Shown one piece after another: positions 33,258 to 41,116 of a DNA stretch of 64,000 nucleotides (position 1 is its first letter; each line of letters begins with the position of its first letter). The notes beneath the pieces were generated by a model, which worked only from the letters and a program-made list of their open reading frames with translations, was not told the DNA's origin and searched no databases. Position numbers and translations under genes: made by a program. This stretch comes from Clostridiales bacterium. Its GTDB lineage: Bacteria > Bacillota > Clostridia > Christensenellales > Aristaeellaceae. The stretch is taken from contig SFGO01000001.1 of the NCBI GenBank assembly GCA_004556545.1, positions 1 to 64,000 of the forward strand, in the 5' to 3' direction.

Positions 33258-34214
33258 ATGGATATGATCGAAAAGCTTTCTCTGGCCGGTCTGGTTCCTG
33301 TGATTAAGGTGGAGGATGCGGCTGACGCCGTGCCGCTGTGCCGGGCGCTGGCGAAAGGCGGTTTGCCGGTGGCGGAAATCACCTTCCGCAGCGAGGCGGC
33401 GGAAGAAGCCATTCGCCGGGTTCACGAGGAACTGCCCGAGGTCATGCTGGGCGCTGGGACGGTTCTTACCAAGGAACAGGTGGATCGGGCCGTGGTGGCG
33501 GGCGCTGCCTATATCGTTTCTCCCGGCCTGAATCGGGAAATCGTTCGCTACTGCCGGGAAAAGATGGTCCCGATCATTCCGGGCTGCGCGAATCCCAGCG
33601 ATATTGAAGTCGCCTTGGAGGAAGGCCTGAAAACCGTCAAGTTTTTCCCGGCGGAAGCGCTGGGCGGCATTCAGATGATCAAAGCCATGTCCGCTCCCTA
33701 TGGCGGCGTGACCTTCCTGCCCACCGGCGGAATCAACGAGAGCAATCTGAACGATTATCTGTCCTTCCCCAAGGTCGTAGCCTGCGGCGGCAGCTGGATG
33801 GTTCCGCAGGATGCAATCGCCACGAAGGACTGGGAGCGCATCGAACGCCTGACCCGCAGCGCCGTTAACGCCATGCTGGGACTGGAGCTGAAGCACGTGG
33901 GCGTGAACAGCGGCGATCCTGAAACCGCTGCAAGGGATGCGGCTCAGTTTGCCAAGCTGCTGGGCTGGGAGCTGGACGAACATGCCAACGCCATTTTTGT
34001 GAACGACGGCTTCGAGGTCATGAAGATCCCCTTCCGGGGCAAAAACGGCCACATCGCCATCGGCTGCAACAATATCCGGCGCGCCCGCTGGCACATGGAA
34101 CGCCGCGGCTTCGTTTTCGATGAGGAAAGCGTCATTATGAAAAACGGGAAAATGCGCGCTATTTATCTCAAGGATGATATTGCCGGTTTCGCCGTGCATC
34201 TTCTGCAGAAATAA
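33258..34214 (+). CDS. KDPG/KHG aldolase fused to a C-terminal VOC-like domain
   Basis: Class I aldolase splitting 2-keto-3-deoxy-6-phosphogluconate into pyruvate and glyceraldehyde 3-phosphate. Residues 1-205 are the TIM barrel: base E40 in PVAEITFRS, Schiff-base Lys K128 in TVKFFPAE, phosphate-binding LPTGGINESN. Residues about 211-318 form a second domain (KHVGVNSGDPETA, then HIAIGCNNIRRARWHMERRGF) resembling the vicinal oxygen chelate fold, possibly metal-binding or a ligand sensor. Single-domain aldolases are about 210 aa; this one is 318. ATG 33258 has AGGAGG nine bases upstream. It follows the IclR gene by 55 bases and precedes KDG kinase. Confidence 0.92.
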   Translation: MDMIEKLSLAGLVPVIKVEDAADAVPLCRALAKGGLPVAEITFRSEAAEEAIRRVHEELPEVMLGAGTVLTKEQVDRAVVAGAAYIVSPGLNREIVRYCREKMVPIIPGCANPSDIEVALEEGLKTVKFFPAEALGGIQMIKAMSAPYGGVTFLPTGGINESNLNDYLSFPKVVACGGSWMVPQDAIATKDWERIERLTRSAVNAMLGLELKHVGVNSGDPETAARDAAQFAKLLGWELDEHANAIFVNDGFEVMKIPFRGKNGHIAIGCNNIRRARWHMERRGFVFDEESVIMKNGKMRAIYLKDDIAGFAVHLLQK

Positions 34215-34254
34215 TCCCTTCCTCCCGAAAGCGTGAAACGAAAGGAAAAAAACT

Positions 34255-35292
34255 GTGAGTCAGAAAGTCGTTACTTTTGGCGAGATCATGCTTCGCCTCA
34301 AGAGCCCCGGATATGAACGTTTCTTCCAGTCTCCAGTATTGGAGGCCACCTTTGGCGGCGGCGAGGCCAACGTCAGCGTTTCTCTGGCCAACTATGGCAT
34401 GGAAACGGCCTTTGTGACCGTCCTGCCCAATAACGATATCGGCGATGCCTGCATCCGCGAGCTGCGGGGCTTCGGCGTGGACACGAGCAAAATCGTCCGC
34501 CGGGAGGGCCGGATGGGTATCTACTATCTGGAAACCGGCGCGGTGCAGCGCCCCAGCAAGGTCATCTATGATCGGGCCGGTTCCGCCATCTGCAACGCCA
34601 AACCCGGCGATATCGACTGGGCTTCCGTGTTTGAAGGCGCTTCCTGGTTCCACATCACCGGCATTACGCCCGCCATCAGCGCAGGCGCGGCCGAGCTGTC
34701 TCTGGAAGCGGTTCAGGCGGCGAAAAAACTGGGCCTGCACGTGAGCTGTGACCTGAACTACCGCAAGAACCTGTGGAAGTACGGCAAGACCGCCGATCAG
34801 GTAATGACGGAGCAGGTTCGCTATGTGGATACCGTGATCGCCAATGAAGAGGACTTTCAGAAGGCGCTGCTGCTGAAGGCGGACAGCGTGGGTCAGGTGG
34901 AAGAGGGCCAGCTGAACGTGGAGCAGTACAAGGCCATCGCCCGTCTGGCCATGGAAACCTATCCCAACATCCAGCGGGTGGCCATTACGCTGCGGGAGTC
35001 CAAGAGCGCCAACCACAATGATTGGAGCGCCTGTTTGTACAACGGCAAGGATTTCTTCCTGTCCCGGAAGTACGCCATCACGGATATTGTGGATCGCGTG
35101 GGCGGCGGCGACAGCTTTGGCGCAGGCCTGATTTACGGCCTGAATCACTACGGCAACGATCAGACCGCATTGGAGTTTGCCGTGGCGGCCAGCTGCCTGA
35201 AGCATACCATTCCGGGCGATTACAATCGCTGCAAGGCTTCCGAGGTGGAAGCCCTGATGAACGGCAGCGGCAGCGGCCGGGTACAGCGGTAA
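34255..35292 (+). CDS. kdgK: 2-keto-3-deoxygluconate kinase (PfkB family)
   Basis: Phosphorylates KDG to KDPG, the substrate of the preceding aldolase. 345-aa ribokinase-fold enzyme: VVTFGEIMLRLKSPG at the start, GGGEANVSVSLANYG (about 37-51), and the PfkB signature 2 DIVDRVGGGDSFGAGLIYGL near 275-294 with the catalytic Asp. GTG 34255 is preceded by AAAGGA. With the aldolase it completes KDG to pyruvate plus glyceraldehyde phosphate, the lower part of hexuronate or pectin catabolism; upper-pathway genes are not in this window. Confidence 0.95.
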   Translation: MSQKVVTFGEIMLRLKSPGYERFFQSPVLEATFGGGEANVSVSLANYGMETAFVTVLPNNDIGDACIRELRGFGVDTSKIVRREGRMGIYYLETGAVQRPSKVIYDRAGSAICNAKPGDIDWASVFEGASWFHITGITPAISAGAAELSLEAVQAAKKLGLHVSCDLNYRKNLWKYGKTADQVMTEQVRYVDTVIANEEDFQKALLLKADSVGQVEEGQLNVEQYKAIARLAMETYPNIQRVAITLRESKSANHNDWSACLYNGKDFFLSRKYAITDIVDRVGGGDSFGAGLIYGLNHYGNDQTALEFAVAASCLKHTIPGDYNRCKASEVEALMNGSGSGRVQR

Positions 35293-35315
35293 AGACAAAA
35301 CGCCATTCAGCCACC

Positions 35316-35349
35316 CCCCCTCCGAACGGGAATACTCGTTCGGAGGGGG
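35316..35349 (+). terminator. Hairpin terminator after kdgK
   Basis: CCCCCTCCGAACG (35316-35328) pairs perfectly with CGTTCGGAGGGGG (35337-35349). The tail TTCGTTC is only moderately T-rich. Its sequence resembles the hairpin at 53626-53669. Confidence 0.7.
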
Positions 35350-35412
35350 TTCGTTCATCAATTTTTCTTGATTTTTCGCCTTTCCAGACTTCCCCAAGAC
35401 GGGGGATTTTGA

Positions 35413-35835
35413 TCAACCCTGTTCCGCAAACAAATCCCCCTCCAGCGCAATCAGGCTATCCAGCGGAATAATGGTTCCGTCTGTCAGAATCAACCGGCGC
35501 TCATAATCGCAGATTTTCTTTACGATGCCGGTACGGGTCACATAAGCGCCGCCCTCTTTGCGCCCGTCCGGCTGATAATACACCGCGCTGACCGTCCGCT
35601 TTTCCGAAAGGTGCTGTGCCAGTAATTGCAGCCGGGCGTTCAGCGCTTCTTTTTCATACTCGTCCAGTTCGATGAACGGTTCGGTCAGCCGCCCGGCCTC
35701 CTGCACCTCGGCGTCATAGCCGCTCAGCGCCGCAAAAGGGGCGAACTGAGCGGCACGGGCCAGCCGGGACATGGGCTTCCGGCTGGCGGAAACGTGATGG
35801 GGGAGCCGCAGAATATCGTCGTATTTTCCCGTCAT
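35413..35835 (-). CDS. YolD-like family protein
   Basis: 140-aa YolD-like protein; members are small partners of Y-family polymerases (UvrX/YqjW type) with unclear biochemical role. Visible family features are RAAQFAPFAALSGYDA and the small beta-barrel C-terminus (KKICDYERRLILTDGTIIPLDSLIALEG). It overlaps the end of the polymerase gene by four bases on the same strand, so translation is coupled, and belongs to the LexA-box operon. Confidence 0.9.
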   Translation of the reverse strand: MTGKYDDILRLPHHVSASRKPMSRLARAAQFAPFAALSGYDAEVQEAGRLTEPFIELDEYEKEALNARLQLLAQHLSEKRTVSAVYYQPDGRKEGGAYVTRTGIVKKICDYERRLILTDGTIIPLDSLIALEGDLFAEQG

Positions 35836-37355
35836 GCTCGATGACCTCCGATCTGCCGGTTTCGTTCGATAGCCGTAGCGCCCTCTTCCAGATTCATCCC
35901 CCGAAACAGGGCGTTCCGGCCATATTTCTGCTTCAACAAAAGCGCGGTTTCCTGTAAGCTGCGTTCCCGCTTCAGCTCGGCTTCCTGCTGAAGACGGGCG
36001 TTTTCCTGAGCGGCGTAGTCGGCAAACAGATCCAGCTGCTCACAGAACGGATGTTCGGCAGCTTCGTTTTCCCGCAGAACCCGGCCTGCGACCACATACA
36101 TCCGGCGCACCAGCAGCCGGGAATCCACGATTCGGTCAAACAGCCGCGCTGCGGCCTCCATCAGCTGGCGGCAGGAGGAGGTAGGCCGTTCCAGCATTTC
36201 CGTCCCGTGCGCGTGCTTGGGAATGGAGCGCCCGTAATGGTCGAGCGTAACCGGCCCGTGATAGCTTTGGCGAATGGCTGGATCCGTCAGATTCTCCACG
36301 TCATAGCCCACGGTCAGCACCAGCTGATCCGTCACCAGATTCTTTTCCAGCAGCGAAAGGGCCAGCTGATCCGCCATTTCCCGGACGACCAGCCGGGCTT
36401 TTTCAAAGGAATAAGCGCATTGCAGCACCTGTCCTGCGCCCAGACTGCTGGATTCCGGCTTGTATGCCTTGATCTCATCAATGGTGCAGGGTTCCCAGCC
36501 CCAGGCATGATCGATCAGCAGCTCGGCGTTGACGCCAAAAAGCTTGTAGAGCAGGTTTTCATTGTAATATTCCCCGGGGCCGCCCAGCGAACAGCGGGCT
36601 ATGTCGCCCATGGTGTGCAGCCCTACGGATTCCAGCTTTCGGGCGTAGCCGGGGCCTACCCGCCAGAAATCCGTCAGGGGGCGATGTTCCCAGAGATTTT
36701 TCCGATAGGAAAGCTCGTTCAGCTCCGCAATGCGAACACCGTTCGCATCGGGAGCGATTCGCTTGGCGCCGATGTCCATGGCAATTTTACACAGATACAG
36801 ATTCGTTCCGATTCCGGCGGTAGCGGTAATGCCGGTTTCTTTCAACACGTCCAGAATCATCCGCATGGCCAGCTCCCGGGCGGTGAGACGGTAGGTTTTC
36901 AGATAGCGGGTGACTTCAATGAATACCTCGTCAATGGAGTATACGTGAATGTCCTCCGGGGCCACATATTTCAGATAAATCTGATAGACCCGGGTACTGA
37001 CCGCCATATAGCGGGCCATGTGCGGCCTGGCAATGAGATAGTCCAGCTTCAGCGCCGGGGATTTTTTCAGCTCTTCTTCCAGAAAGGAAGCGCCGGTAAA
37101 CATGCGCCCGGGAGCGCGGCGCTGCCGCTGTAGGTTGATTTCCCGCACCTTCTGCACCACCTCGAACAGCCGGGGCCGTCCGGGAATCCCATAGGCCTTC
37201 AGGGAAGGCGAAACCGCCAGACAGATGGTTTTCTCCGTCCGGCTGGCGTCCGCTACCACCAGATGGGTTTTCAAAGGGTCCAATCCGCGTTCCACGCACT
37301 CTACCGAGGCGAAAAAGGATTTCAGGTCGATGGCAAGATAAACGCGCCCGGTCAT
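35832..37355 (-). CDS. Y-family DNA polymerase (UvrX/DinB-like)
   Basis: Error-prone translesion polymerase, 507 aa. Catalytic acidic residues are in YLAIDLKSFFASVE (N-terminal Asp) and VYSIDEVFIEV (Asp-Glu). The thumb region has TATAGIGTNLYLCKIAMD and helix-hairpin-helix-like RVGPGYARKLESVGLHTMGDIA, then a little-finger domain and a charged C-terminal extension (about 440-507) rather than a clear beta-clamp peptide. ATG at 37353-37355 with AAGGAG upstream. A LexA box lies 85 bases before the start, so SOS control is expected. Homologues are often on mobile elements. Confidence 0.93.
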   Translation of the reverse strand: MTGRVYLAIDLKSFFASVECVERGLDPLKTHLVVADASRTEKTICLAVSPSLKAYGIPGRPRLFEVVQKVREINLQRQRRAPGRMFTGASFLEEELKKSPALKLDYLIARPHMARYMAVSTRVYQIYLKYVAPEDIHVYSIDEVFIEVTRYLKTYRLTARELAMRMILDVLKETGITATAGIGTNLYLCKIAMDIGAKRIAPDANGVRIAELNELSYRKNLWEHRPLTDFWRVGPGYARKLESVGLHTMGDIARCSLGGPGEYYNENLLYKLFGVNAELLIDHAWGWEPCTIDEIKAYKPESSSLGAGQVLQCAYSFEKARLVVREMADQLALSLLEKNLVTDQLVLTVGYDVENLTDPAIRQSYHGPVTLDHYGRSIPKHAHGTEMLERPTSSCRQLMEAAARLFDRIVDSRLLVRRMYVVAGRVLRENEAAEHPFCEQLDLFADYAAQENARLQQEAELKRERSLQETALLLKQKYGRNALFRGMNLEEGATAIERNRQIGGHRA

Positions 37356-37439
37356 GGGAGGCCAGCTCCTTTCCGAAAAAGTAGAAGGACGAAACCCCAA
37401 TGAAAGCAGCGCGCACGCAAGGCTGTTTTTATTGGGATA

Positions 37440-37453
37440 AGAACATATGTTCG
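37440..37453 (-). promoter_or_regulatory. LexA (SOS) box
   Basis: On the minus strand CGAACATATGTTCT, matching the Gram-positive LexA consensus CGAAC-N4-GTTC with a perfect GAACATATGTTC palindrome at 37441-37452, upstream of the Y-family polymerase gene. Confidence 0.85.
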
Positions 37454-37578
37454 CATTTCATTTTATCACAGGATGGGGAGAGAGTCCAGTTTTTTCAGAA
37501 TAGATGGCAAGCCGTCTGTACCCGCATTGAAGAAATGCTGGAAGCAAGACTGAAAAAGCAATGAAATGAAATAACCCC

Positions 37579-37606
37579 TTGAGTTTCCTACAATCTTGAG
37601 TATAAT
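37579..37606 (+). promoter_or_regulatory. SigA promoter of the unknown-gene cluster
   Basis: TTGAGT (37579-37584), 16-bp spacer, TATAAT (37601-37606), 18 bases before the first ATG of the cluster. Confidence 0.7.
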
Positions 37607-37623
37607 GAAAGCGAGGGCAAGGA

Positions 37624-37866
37624 ATGGTTGCAGGGAAAAAGGTGTACAAAGTATGGAAAGACGGCGAAAGAACCCCTATGAAATACGAGCAGGTTTGCAG
37701 CGACCTTGGCTTCCGCTCTGACATCGGCTTTGTCCAAATTACTTCTGCTGGCACAATCACGTTCAGCATTGGGAAGTTCGAGGAAATAAAGGCGCTGTAC
37801 GGTGCAATCATCAATAAGGGCTACAAACCAAGTAAGAGTTGCCAAAGAGCTTTAGAGTGCTGTTAA
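37624..37866 (+). CDS. Hypothetical protein, 80 aa
   Basis: No family recognised. The protein is soluble, basic, with VYKVWKDGERTPMKYEQVCSDLGF followed by beta-rich GFVQITSAGTITFSIGKFEEIKALYG; it is compact enough for a single small alpha/beta domain. AGGGCAAGGA directly precedes ATG 37624. Base composition is lower in G+C than neighbours, and it is followed by two more unknown genes, so recent acquisition is plausible. Confidence 0.6.
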   Translation: MVAGKKVYKVWKDGERTPMKYEQVCSDLGFRSDIGFVQITSAGTITFSIGKFEEIKALYGAIINKGYKPSKSCQRALECC

Positions 37867-37913
37867 ACAGAGAAAAGAAATAAGTGCTGTGAAATTTCAA
37901 AGGAGCTGATTCC

Positions 37914-38261
37914 ATGTTCAGGAAAAAGAAATCAAACGAGCCAAAGTATTATAAAACTCTTGGATGGTGTTGGGGTTATTTGTTCCTCTACCCTCTTGGG
38001 TACAGTATGAGAGCCGTCACTGAATATGACCCTAACGACACCTATGAACTGTTCTGCCATGACGTATACGGAGTGCATCCGCATTTTATCAGTGGATGCC
38101 CGACCCCTGTATATTTTTCTCCGGCGATAAGCGCCATCATTGCCCTGTGGGGCATTGTGGAGCATTCCATTTTTCCAGCATATTTTATCCCCGGCTGGGC
38201 TTTGTTTGTGACGTTTGCTAACTGGTATTTCACTACATATGAAAGGAATAAGGAATATTGA
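37914..38261 (+). CDS. Hypothetical small membrane protein, 115 aa
   Basis: Two to three hydrophobic segments (GWCWGYLFLYPLGYSM near 17-32; AISAIIALWGIVEHSIFPAYF and GWALFVTFANWYF near 71-106) flank a hydrophilic loop with two Cys (FCHDVYGVHPHFISGC). No family recognised. AAAGGAGC precedes ATG 37914. Its TGA overlaps the TTG start of the next gene (TTGA), so the two are translationally coupled. Confidence 0.65.
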   Translation: MFRKKKSNEPKYYKTLGWCWGYLFLYPLGYSMRAVTEYDPNDTYELFCHDVYGVHPHFISGCPTPVYFSPAISAIIALWGIVEHSIFPAYFIPGWALFVTFANWYFTTYERNKEY

Positions 38262-38734
38262 AAAAGGCACTTCATGACGCTCTGGGGTATTTATGGGTAA
38301 AAAACTCCGTAGAAGCCGAGAAAAAACGAAAAGCGGATATAGCGCAGGAAAATGCTAGGTTTCAAGCAAATGTGGATGCAAAATGGGAGTACGTGTATGC
38401 CACAAAATATTGGGGTACCACAGAGCTAGGCTATTTTGCCACATCTCGGCCTGGTTATCCTTACAGATTGCATTGGTTTCCCAAAGACGAATTTATTGCA
38501 ATTCTTAAAAGAAGCGGCAATCCAGGGTTCATGGGTCTTTGGTGGAATCCGAAGTTCGGGAATATGGAAGACTACTTTTCCGAAGCTAAACTTGAATATG
38601 TACGAGGGTCAATGAAGCCTTTCTTGGAAAGAGGTAATCGCTTGAACCTCCCCGGCCTGCCTTACGAAAAGCGCGACAATGTTGTTGATGAAATCATGAA
38701 AGGCATACTGCCCCGAACGGAATTTGATGACTAA
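38258..38734 (+). CDS. Hypothetical protein, 158 aa
   Basis: Soluble, aromatic-rich protein with a short helical N-terminus (VKNSVEAEKKRKADIAQENARFQ) and a distinctive TKYWGTTELGYFATSRPGYPYRLHWFPKDEF centre, split here across about residues 47-77. No family recognised. TTG 38258 has AAGGAATAAGGA upstream and overlaps the preceding stop by four bases. A+T-richer codon use sets it apart from the surrounding genes. Confidence 0.6.
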   Translation: MKKALHDALGYLWVKNSVEAEKKRKADIAQENARFQANVDAKWEYVYATKYWGTTELGYFATSRPGYPYRLHWFPKDEFIAILKRSGNPGFMGLWWNPKFGNMEDYFSEAKLEYVRGSMKPFLERGNRLNLPGLPYEKRDNVVDEIMKGILPRTEFDD

Positions 38735-38773
38735 AGTACATGATATGACAAGCCAAAACCGAATAGTGTCTTT

Positions 38774-38945
38774 GCTCCCTGAGTATTCAGGGAGCTCAGT
38801 CTGTCGAAAAGCCCCAAGTTGGCCGCTGTTGCCCGCAAACAGCGCTACGCTGGTTTGCGGGGAAAGTGCTGCGGCACAAGGGTTAGGGGCGCTGCCCCTA
38901 TAACCCCGGCAGGAGGCAGTGCCTCCTGTTCATCAGGGAGCTTTT
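38774..38945 (+). other. Dense hairpin cluster, possible structured RNA or element remnant
   Basis: In 172 bases there are four stems: GCTCCCTGA/TCAGGGAGC (38774-38795), CCCGCAAACAGCG/CGCTGGTTTGCGGG (38832-38861), GGGTTAGGGGC/GCCCCTATAACCC (38880-38906) and CAGGAGGCA/TGCCTCCTG (38910-38928). A second TCAGGGAGC followed by TTTTCTT (38933-38948) could pair with the first GCTCCCTGA, closing the whole segment into one multibranched structure with a terminator-like end. Function unknown. Confidence 0.6.
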
Positions 38946-38976
38946 CTTGTCCCCAAAATTGAAAGGAGAATGAAAT

Positions 38977-39114
38977 ATGACGGTTGGCTTTTGGGCTCTT
39001 TTTGGTCTTTTGGCTTTGTCTGGAATTGGTATTACGATCATTTGCTTTCTTAGTGACGCGCCCGTTGGCGGCGTGATTACATGCTCTAGACATAAATCAG
39101 CCCTCCTGGCGTAG
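38977..39114 (+). CDS. Possible 45-aa single-span membrane peptide
   Basis: ATG 38977 with AAAGGAGAA eight bases upstream opens MTVGFWALFGLLALSGIGI, a hydrophobic helix of about 22 residues continuing TIICFL, then a short polar tail. The 3' end overlaps the left arm of the following terminator. A competing ATG at 38970 gives a 27-residue peptide in another frame. Small size keeps this uncertain. Confidence 0.45.
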   Translation: MTVGFWALFGLLALSGIGITIICFLSDAPVGGVITCSRHKSALLA

Positions 39115-39154
39115 TTTTGACTTTCTCATTTCTACACCAAGGAGGGCATTTTTT
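39100..39154. terminator. Terminator between the unknown cluster and lonB
   Basis: GCCCTCCTGGCGTAG (39100-39114) pairs imperfectly with CTACACCAAGGAGGGC (39132-39147), followed by ATTTTTT on the plus strand; it also lies just past the lonB stop. Confidence 0.85.
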
Positions 39155-39167
39155 CACTAGAACAGCT

Positions 39168-41057
39168 TCATGACTGCGCCCCCTGAGAAAGAGACGCGGA
39201 ACCAGCCGAACCGCAGACGGGAGCCGCCTCTGCCTTTTCCGCAGCCAGAATAGGCGCGGTCATAGGCTGCGGAAGCTTCCGTTCCTTCTCTGGGCGTACC
39301 GCCTGAAGGGGCAGCAGCATCCGATCCAGCGCTTCCTCCAACCGGGCGATAGGTACTACCTGAATGGTGGTATGTTCGAAACGCTCCAGCTGATTTTCGG
39401 ACGGGATCAGCACAGTGGTCAGTCCGGCGTGTTCGGCGGCTTCTACCTTGCTGGGCACGCCGCCCACCGGCTTGACGTTTCCCAGCACCGATACCTCGCC
39501 CGTTACAGCGACGTGTCCGTCTACCGGCCGCCCGGTCAGAGCGCTGGCGGCAACCACGGCCATGGCCACGCCTGCAGACGGGCCGTCCACCGGCGCGCCG
39601 CCGGGGAAGTTAATGTGCAGGTCATAACGATCTGTTTCATAGCCCATTCCCGAAAGCAGGGTCATAACGTTTTCCAGAGAGCAGCGCGCAGTGGATTTGC
39701 GCTTGATTTTCCGGGAATCCGCGCCGATCTCCTCTTCTTCGGCAATGCCGGTGATGGTCAGCTTGCCGGTTCCGGGATGGGCCACGGCTTCGATTTCCAT
39801 GGTAGCGCCCTGATGACTGCCGACCACGGCCAATCCATGCACCACGCCTACCCGGTTGCTGGTGTCCGCCTTCTGATCGGGCCGGGCGGCGTAATGCCCG
39901 GAGTAAAGGACCCATTCCACGTCTTTTTTGACAATCTCCGTGCGGTTTTCCATCTGGGCCAGACCGGCGCACATCTGAACGATATTGACCGCGTCCCGGC
40001 CGCAGGAAGCAAAACGGCCTACCAGCGAGGCGTCCTCGTGGCTCATGGTAAAGCCTGCCCGTTCCGCAGAGTGATAAGCAATGTCCGCCACTTCCTCCGG
40101 CTCCAGCGCCCGGAAGTAGACCTCCATGCAGCGGGAACGCAGGGCGGGAGAAATTTCGGATGGGCTGCGGGTGGTCGCGCCTACCAGACGAAAATCCGCC
40201 GGAAGCCCATTCTTGAACACGTCATGAATATATCGGGGGATGGACGTATCCTCCGGGCTATAGTAGGCGGATTCCAGCATCACCTTGCGGTCTTCCAGCA
40301 CTTTGAGCAGCTTGTTCATCTGGATGGGATGCAGCTCGCCGATCTCATCCAGAAACAGCACGCCGCCGTGCGCCTTGGTGACGGCTCCCGGCTTGGGCTG
40401 GGGCACTCCCTGCACGCCCAGCGGCCCGGCCCCCTGATAGATGGGATCGTGAACGCTGCCGATCAGCGGGTCGGCGATGGCCCTCTCGTCGAAGCGGACG
40501 CAGGTGGCGTCCATCTCGATAAAGGGTGCGTTGGAACGAAAGGGCGTGCCGGGGCTCTTCTTCGCGGCTTCCAGCACCAGACGGGCGGCGCAGGTCTTGC
40601 CGATGCCCGGAGGCCCGTAGATGATGACATGCTGCGGGTTTTTGCCGCACAAGATCGCTTTCAGGGATTTGATCCCGTCCTCCTGACCTACGATATCCGA
40701 AAATTTCGCCGGGCGCACCTTCTCCGCCAAGGGCTCGCTGAGGCGCAGCGTCCGCATTTTCTGCAGCTTTTCCAGTTCCCGCCCGCTGTCCCGGCGGTGG
40801 GAAGGCTGCGTTTTTTGCTGGGCGCGGAGCTGGGTGTAGAAATAAATTCCCACGATGCACGTTACCAGCAGCTGAATTCCAAACAAAACCATGCTGACCA
40901 ATCCAAAACCCCCAATCCCATCGGAACGTTTGCTGTTCCGTCCGTTGGTATCATGTGAGAAACGCGGCGGTTCCATGTATGGGGGTTCCTGCCAGAAATG
41001 CCGGAATTTTTCCCGGTTCTTTTTTCGTTTCTCTTCCTCTTCCAGCCATACAGTCAT
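39168..41057 (-). CDS. lonB: LonB-type membrane-associated ATP-dependent protease
   Basis: AAA+ serine protease of the sporulation-linked LonB group. One N-terminal membrane helix (VSMVLFGIQLLVTCIVGIYFY, about 54-74) anchors it; Walker A is GPPGIGKT, Walker B GVLFLDEIGEL, and the protease domain has the catalytic Ser in APVDGPSAGVAM and a downstream Lys. It lacks the large LonA substrate domain. 629 aa from ATG 41057. That start has no visible Shine-Dalgarno; an ATG at about 40976 (MEPPRF) with a weak AGGA is the alternative and would shorten the basic cytoplasmic N-terminus. In Bacillus lonB is forespore-expressed; no sigma-F site was confirmed here. Confidence 0.92.
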   Translation of the reverse strand: MTVWLEEEEKRKKNREKFRHFWQEPPYMEPPRFSHDTNGRNSKRSDGIGGFGLVSMVLFGIQLLVTCIVGIYFYTQLRAQQKTQPSHRRDSGRELEKLQKMRTLRLSEPLAEKVRPAKFSDIVGQEDGIKSLKAILCGKNPQHVIIYGPPGIGKTCAARLVLEAAKKSPGTPFRSNAPFIEMDATCVRFDERAIADPLIGSVHDPIYQGAGPLGVQGVPQPKPGAVTKAHGGVLFLDEIGELHPIQMNKLLKVLEDRKVMLESAYYSPEDTSIPRYIHDVFKNGLPADFRLVGATTRSPSEISPALRSRCMEVYFRALEPEEVADIAYHSAERAGFTMSHEDASLVGRFASCGRDAVNIVQMCAGLAQMENRTEIVKKDVEWVLYSGHYAARPDQKADTSNRVGVVHGLAVVGSHQGATMEIEAVAHPGTGKLTITGIAEEEEIGADSRKIKRKSTARCSLENVMTLLSGMGYETDRYDLHINFPGGAPVDGPSAGVAMAVVAASALTGRPVDGHVAVTGEVSVLGNVKPVGGVPSKVEAAEHAGLTTVLIPSENQLERFEHTTIQVVPIARLEEALDRMLLPLQAVRPEKERKLPQPMTAPILAAEKAEAAPVCGSAGSASLSQGAQS

Positions 41058-41084
41058 TGACAAATGAAAAATATGCGGTATAAT
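41057..41084 (+). promoter_or_regulatory. SigA promoter of the aromatic amino acid operon
   Basis: TTGACA (41057-41062), 16-bp spacer, TATAAT (41079-41084). The -35 overlaps the first bases of lonB on the opposite strand. Transcription starts near 41091, about 26 nt before the leader-peptide ATG. Confidence 0.88.
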
Positions 41085-41116
41085 GACGGCGTAAATACAG
41101 AAAGGGGTGGAGTGCC

